Shown here one piece after another: positions 61,500 through 63,570 of a stretch of 63,570 bases of DNA. The notes under the pieces were generated by a model. That model searched no databases, had not been told where the DNA came from, and saw nothing but the letters and a program-made list of their open reading frames with translations. The stretch is taken from contig DVOM01000038.1 in the NCBI GenBank assembly GCA_018713605.1, forward strand, positions 1 through 63,570. The letters are read 5' to 3'. How positions within the stretch are numbered: the stretch's first letter is position 1; the number at the start of each line of letters is the position of its first letter. The position numbers and the translations under genes are program-made. This DNA is from Scatacola_A faecigallinarum. GTDB taxonomy: Bacteria > Pseudomonadota > Alphaproteobacteria > RF32 > CAG-239.

Positions 61500-61850
61500 T
61501 CAGGGGTGCTGAAGACGTATGACCGTTCCGCTGATACGCCAGGAGCGGTAGCGATAGAGCGGCATCAGCTGCACACCGGTAAGCCTGATGTTGACGTTGG
61601 TCATGTAATCGCCTTTATATTCTCGTAAAATCAGTGCTACCGCCGCCTGTGGAGACGGCGCTTCACTGAGCGGAACGAGCGCGACAACGTGCTGCCGGGA
61701 CAATGCCTGCGCCCATGAAGCCGGTGTGCCGCCTTTGCCGGTCAGGCTTGACAGCTTAAGCGGACGGTCGGAAACGAAAGCGTATTGTCCTTCGGATACC
61801 GAACATCCGACAAGAAACAGACAAAGCAGGCAACGGAATATTTTAGACAT
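61500..61850 (-). CDS. Small lipoprotein, TRL-like (paralogue 1)
   Basis: A 116-aa protein with lipobox LVGC (Cys about residue 16). The mature part resembles the neighbouring lipoprotein: PLSEAPSPQAAVALILREY corresponds to PLGQPSFDLAVHDALQKG, and YRSWRISGTVIRLQ to the partner's end. This layout recalls small TRL-like lipoproteins. It follows its paralogue by 12 bp, likely in one operon. Confidence 0.65.
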   Translation of the reverse strand: MSKIFRCLLCLFLVGCSVSEGQYAFVSDRPLKLSSLTGKGGTPASWAQALSRQHVVALVPLSEAPSPQAAVALILREYKGDYMTNVNIRLTGVQLMPLYRYRSWRISGTVIRLQHP

Positions 61851-61862
61851 TGCGGCGTCTCC

Positions 61863-62201
61863 TTACTGCAAATCGACGACATTGCCGCTTACTTCGATCC
61901 GGTTCCAGCCGAAGAGAACAAACCACCGGGTGGTGTCGGTTACGAGGGCGTCGGTCAAAATCTGTCCGCGGCCTTTTTGCAGCGCATCATGGACGGCAAG
62001 GTCGAAACTTGGCTGTCCGAGCGGCACAAACAGCAAAATCGGCGCTGTGTCCGAGCCCGTAATGTTGTGTTTGACAGTACTGTGTTCCAATCCGAATTCG
62101 TTGATGGTAACGCCGGCCGGCACGATTACCGAAAGGCGTCCCGATGAGGTTGAGCAGCCGCAGAGAAGCAGAATGCCCAGAGCGACAAAAACTGTTTTCA
62201 T
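61863..62201 (-). CDS. Small lipoprotein, TRL-like (paralogue 2)
   Basis: A 112-aa protein with lipobox LLCGC (Cys about residue 16). TVFVALGILLLCGCSTSSG is a typical lipoprotein signal. PLGQPSFDLAVHDALQKGRG and the closing NRIEVSGNVVDLQ match the adjacent lipoprotein, so the pair arose by tandem duplication. A recognisable RBS (GGAGACAAGCA) precedes the ATG. Function unknown. Confidence 0.65.
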   Translation of the reverse strand: MKTVFVALGILLLCGCSTSSGRLSVIVPAGVTINEFGLEHSTVKHNITGSDTAPILLFVPLGQPSFDLAVHDALQKGRGQILTDALVTDTTRWFVLFGWNRIEVSGNVVDLQ

Positions 62202-62266
62202 TGCTTGTCTCCGAATCTTAGAGTTTGAGCCGAGTATATGACGGATTGGTTAATCTTCGGTGAATT

Positions 62267-62408
62267 TTGGACTCAATTGGACTCAAAAAACGCAGCCGCC
62301 GGTCGGCAAAGCCGACTCGCCCAAAACGACGAAAGAGAGTCGGGGACGGCTTTTGTAAACGGCGGCACGAAAAGAAGTTAACGGAAGGTAAAGATTTTTT
62401 GGACTCAA
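62267..62408. repeat. Structured element flanked by TTGGACTCAA repeats
   Basis: TTGGACTCAA occurs as two perfect tandem copies (62267-62286) and again at 62399-62408. Between them, GCCGCCG (62295-62301) pairs with CGGCGGC (62360-62366), enclosing GTCGGC-AAA-GCCGAC (62302-62316) and an arm with CGAC/GTCG (62327-62330/62339-62342), a three-way-junction layout. On the minus strand the closing stem is followed by TGCGTTTTTT, as in a terminator. A palindromic repeat element or small RNA is possible. Confidence 0.5.
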
Positions 62409-62434
62409 AAAGGCGTTTTTTTGTAAAAAAGCTG

Positions 62435-62463
62435 TTGACTAATAAGGAAAGTGAATCTAGTAT
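62435..62463 (+). promoter_or_regulatory. Promoter of the str operon
   Basis: -35 TTGACT (62435-62440), exactly 17-bp spacer, -10 TAGTAT (62458-62463); leader of about 165 nt before rpsL. Confidence 0.8.
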
Positions 62464-62555
62464 GCGCTCAATCTTTGATGCCTCATGCAGGTTGAGAAGA
62501 GGCAATTAAAAATGGATATAAATAGCCCGGAAGGGTTCTTTAGGTAAGTTTTTAG

Positions 62556-62599
62556 CCTGTTTCACGAAGAGCGGGAGCGCTCGGTGAATCGGGTTTTTT
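62556..62599 (+). terminator. Attenuator-like terminator in the rpsL leader
   Basis: A long imperfect stem: CCTG-T-TTCAC...GTGAA-T-CGGG with inner GAGCG/CGCTC (62569-62573/62578-62582), followed by TTTTTT (62594-62599), 37 nt before the rpsL start and downstream of the promoter. It fits premature termination control of the operon. Confidence 0.6.
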
Positions 62600-62636
62600 A
62601 TGTTAACAAACGTAATGAATTTTAAGGAAATTAGTG

Positions 62637-63008
62637 ATGCCTACAATTAATCAGTTAATTCGTAAATCACGAACACCAAAAGTGAAAAGAAACAAAGTCC
62701 CGGCTTTGAAGGCTTGCCCGCAGAAACGTGGTGTTTGTACGAGGGTTTATACAACGACCCCGAAAAAACCGAACTCCGCGCTGCGTAAAGTAGCCCGTAT
62801 TCGCCTGACAAACGGCTTTGAAGTAATCAGCTATATCCCTGGTGAAGGTCACAACCTGCAAGAACACTCAGTGGTGCTGATTAGAGGAGGCCGTGTAAAA
62901 GACTTGCCTGGTGTTCGTTATCATATCATTCGCGGTACCTTGGATACCCAGGGTGTTTCTAAACGTCGTAAACGTCGTTCTCTGTACGGCGCCAAGAGAC
63001 CTAAATAG
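62637..63008 (+). CDS. rpsL: 30S ribosomal protein S12
   Basis: A 123-aa S12 of the decoding centre. TTTPKKPNSALRKVARIRLT and GRVKDLPGVRYHI are intact, with Lys at both usual streptomycin positions (wild type). The ATG at 62637 is used; AAGGA lies upstream, and a GTG just before it is not needed. rpsG follows after 10 bp. Confidence 0.98.
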   Translation: MPTINQLIRKSRTPKVKRNKVPALKACPQKRGVCTRVYTTTPKKPNSALRKVARIRLTNGFEVISYIPGEGHNLQEHSVVLIRGGRVKDLPGVRYHIIRGTLDTQGVSKRRKRRSLYGAKRPK

Positions 63009-63018
63009 GAGATAGATA

Positions 63019-63489
63019 ATGTCACGTCGTCATAGTGCTGAAAAAAGAATCGTACTGCCTGATGCAAAATACAATGACAAGGTAGTCGCAAAATTTATTA
63101 ACAATGTTATGGAAGACGGCAAGAAAGCCGTAGCCGAAAAAATCGTCTACTCCGCTTTCGACATTCTGGCTTCCAAAACCAAACAGGATGCATTAACCGT
63201 TTTTAACGAAGCTATTGAGAATGTTAAACCGGTTGTCGAAGTCCGTTCACGCCGCGTCGGCGGTGCCACTTATCAGGTACCGGTCGAAGTCCGCGCTGAC
63301 CGTCGTCAGGCTCTGGCTATCCGCTGGATTATTGCCGCCGCTCAGAAACGTTCCGAAACAACCATGACAGACAGACTTGCCAACGAACTGCTGGACGCTT
63401 TTGCCAACAAGGGTGCCGCCGTCAAGAAACGCGAAGATACCCACAAAATGGCCGAAGCCAACAAGGCTTTCTCTCATTACAAGTTCTAA
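63019..63489 (+). CDS. rpsG: 30S ribosomal protein S7
   Basis: A 156-aa S7 that nucleates assembly of the 30S head. VEVRSRRVGGATYQVPVEVR and RWIIAAAQKR are conserved. RBS AGGAGAT precedes the ATG, 10 bp after rpsL; fusA follows after 15 bp. In E. coli S7 represses this operon; no separate S7 site could be defined here. Confidence 0.98.
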   Translation: MSRRHSAEKRIVLPDAKYNDKVVAKFINNVMEDGKKAVAEKIVYSAFDILASKTKQDALTVFNEAIENVKPVVEVRSRRVGGATYQVPVEVRADRRQALAIRWIIAAAQKRSETTMTDRLANELLDAFANKGAAVKKREDTHKMAEANKAFSHYKF

Positions 63490-63504
63490 TATAGGGATAT
63501 TACA

Positions 63505-63570
63505 ATGGCTCGTACACATAAACTGGAAATGTATAGAAACATCGGCATCATGGCTCACATCGATGCCGGT
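63505..63570 (+). CDS. fusA: Elongation factor G (5' part only)
   Basis: The window ends 22 codons into the gene: MARTHKLEMYRNIGIMAHID, then AG. The start of the GTP-binding domain (NIGIMAHIDAG, before the GKTT of the P-loop) and the position after rpsL-rpsG identify EF-G, the translocase of translation. AGGGATATTACA precedes the ATG. Confidence 0.95.
   Translation, partial: MARTHKLEMYRNIGIMAHIDAG

Noticed and set aside
62218..62509. Overlapping 80- and 95-codon frames upstream of rpsL
   Set aside because: Both cross the palindromic element and the str promoter; basic low-complexity products without ribosome sites.

Overview
The window is a chromosomal segment of an alphaproteobacterium of moderate GC content. 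No rRNA, tRNA or CRISPR array was seen. The alphaproteobacterial assignment rests on gene order (miaB-phoH-ybeY-corC-lnt-XRE-metK-trmB, and lptCAB-rpoN-hpf-ptsN), a DUF1150-type protein ending in a typical SVH tail, and a PraR/PhrR-like XRE regulator upstream of metK. A pta gene followed by two ackA copies points to acetate-producing fermentation. An uncultured host-associated lineage, such as the gut alphaproteobacteria, would fit, but that is inference.

Layout. 1-8.2 kb is an AT-richer accessory region: the start of a secreted beta-helix adhesin-like protein behind a long structured leader with a terminator, an alpha/beta-hydrolase lipoprotein with a small Cys protein, a catalytic-core-only tyrosine recombinase behind duplicated inverted repeats, a 1020-aa metallophosphoesterase/P-loop protein (candidate defence gene), small orphan or broken genes, and a MerR regulator with a classic 19-bp-spacer promoter. 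8.4-21.3 kb is the transcription/translation core secE-nusG-[mscL]-rplKA-rplJL-rpoBC, with candidate L1 and L10 leader elements; mscL carries a zinc ribbon and sits in an unusual place. 21.3-23.8 kb holds orphan membrane or coiled proteins, a 32-aa membrane peptide and an OmpA-family lipoprotein. 23.8-32 kb (minus strand) is the division/wall cluster mraY-ftsW-murG-murB-ftsQ-ftsA-ftsZ, lacking murD, murC and ddl. 32-35.9 kb (minus) is an ndk-led operon of envelope proteins. 36-39.6 kb is pta-ackA-ackA, with terminators after pta and after the first ackA. 40.2-48.1 kb (minus) is the conserved miaB-to-trmB block. 48.3-52.9 kb (plus) has a TerB-like protein, an orphan, YggT, DUF167, folD, a double-receiver regulator and a DedA-like protein. 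52.9-61.4 kb (minus) holds infA, a sensor kinase, and kdsD-lptC-lptA-lptB-rpoN-hpf-ptsN. 61.5-62.2 kb has two paralogous lipoproteins. 62.2-63.6 kb starts the str operon (rpsL-rpsG-fusA), about 41 kb away from rpoBC.

Most genes are housekeeping. The parts worth a second look are the leader at about 1.2-1.5 kb, the repeat-flanked recombinase, the metallophosphoesterase/P-loop gene with its neighbours, the zinc-ribbon MscL, and several non-coding structures (rpsL leader, palindromic element at 62.3 kb, kdsD ribosome-site stem).
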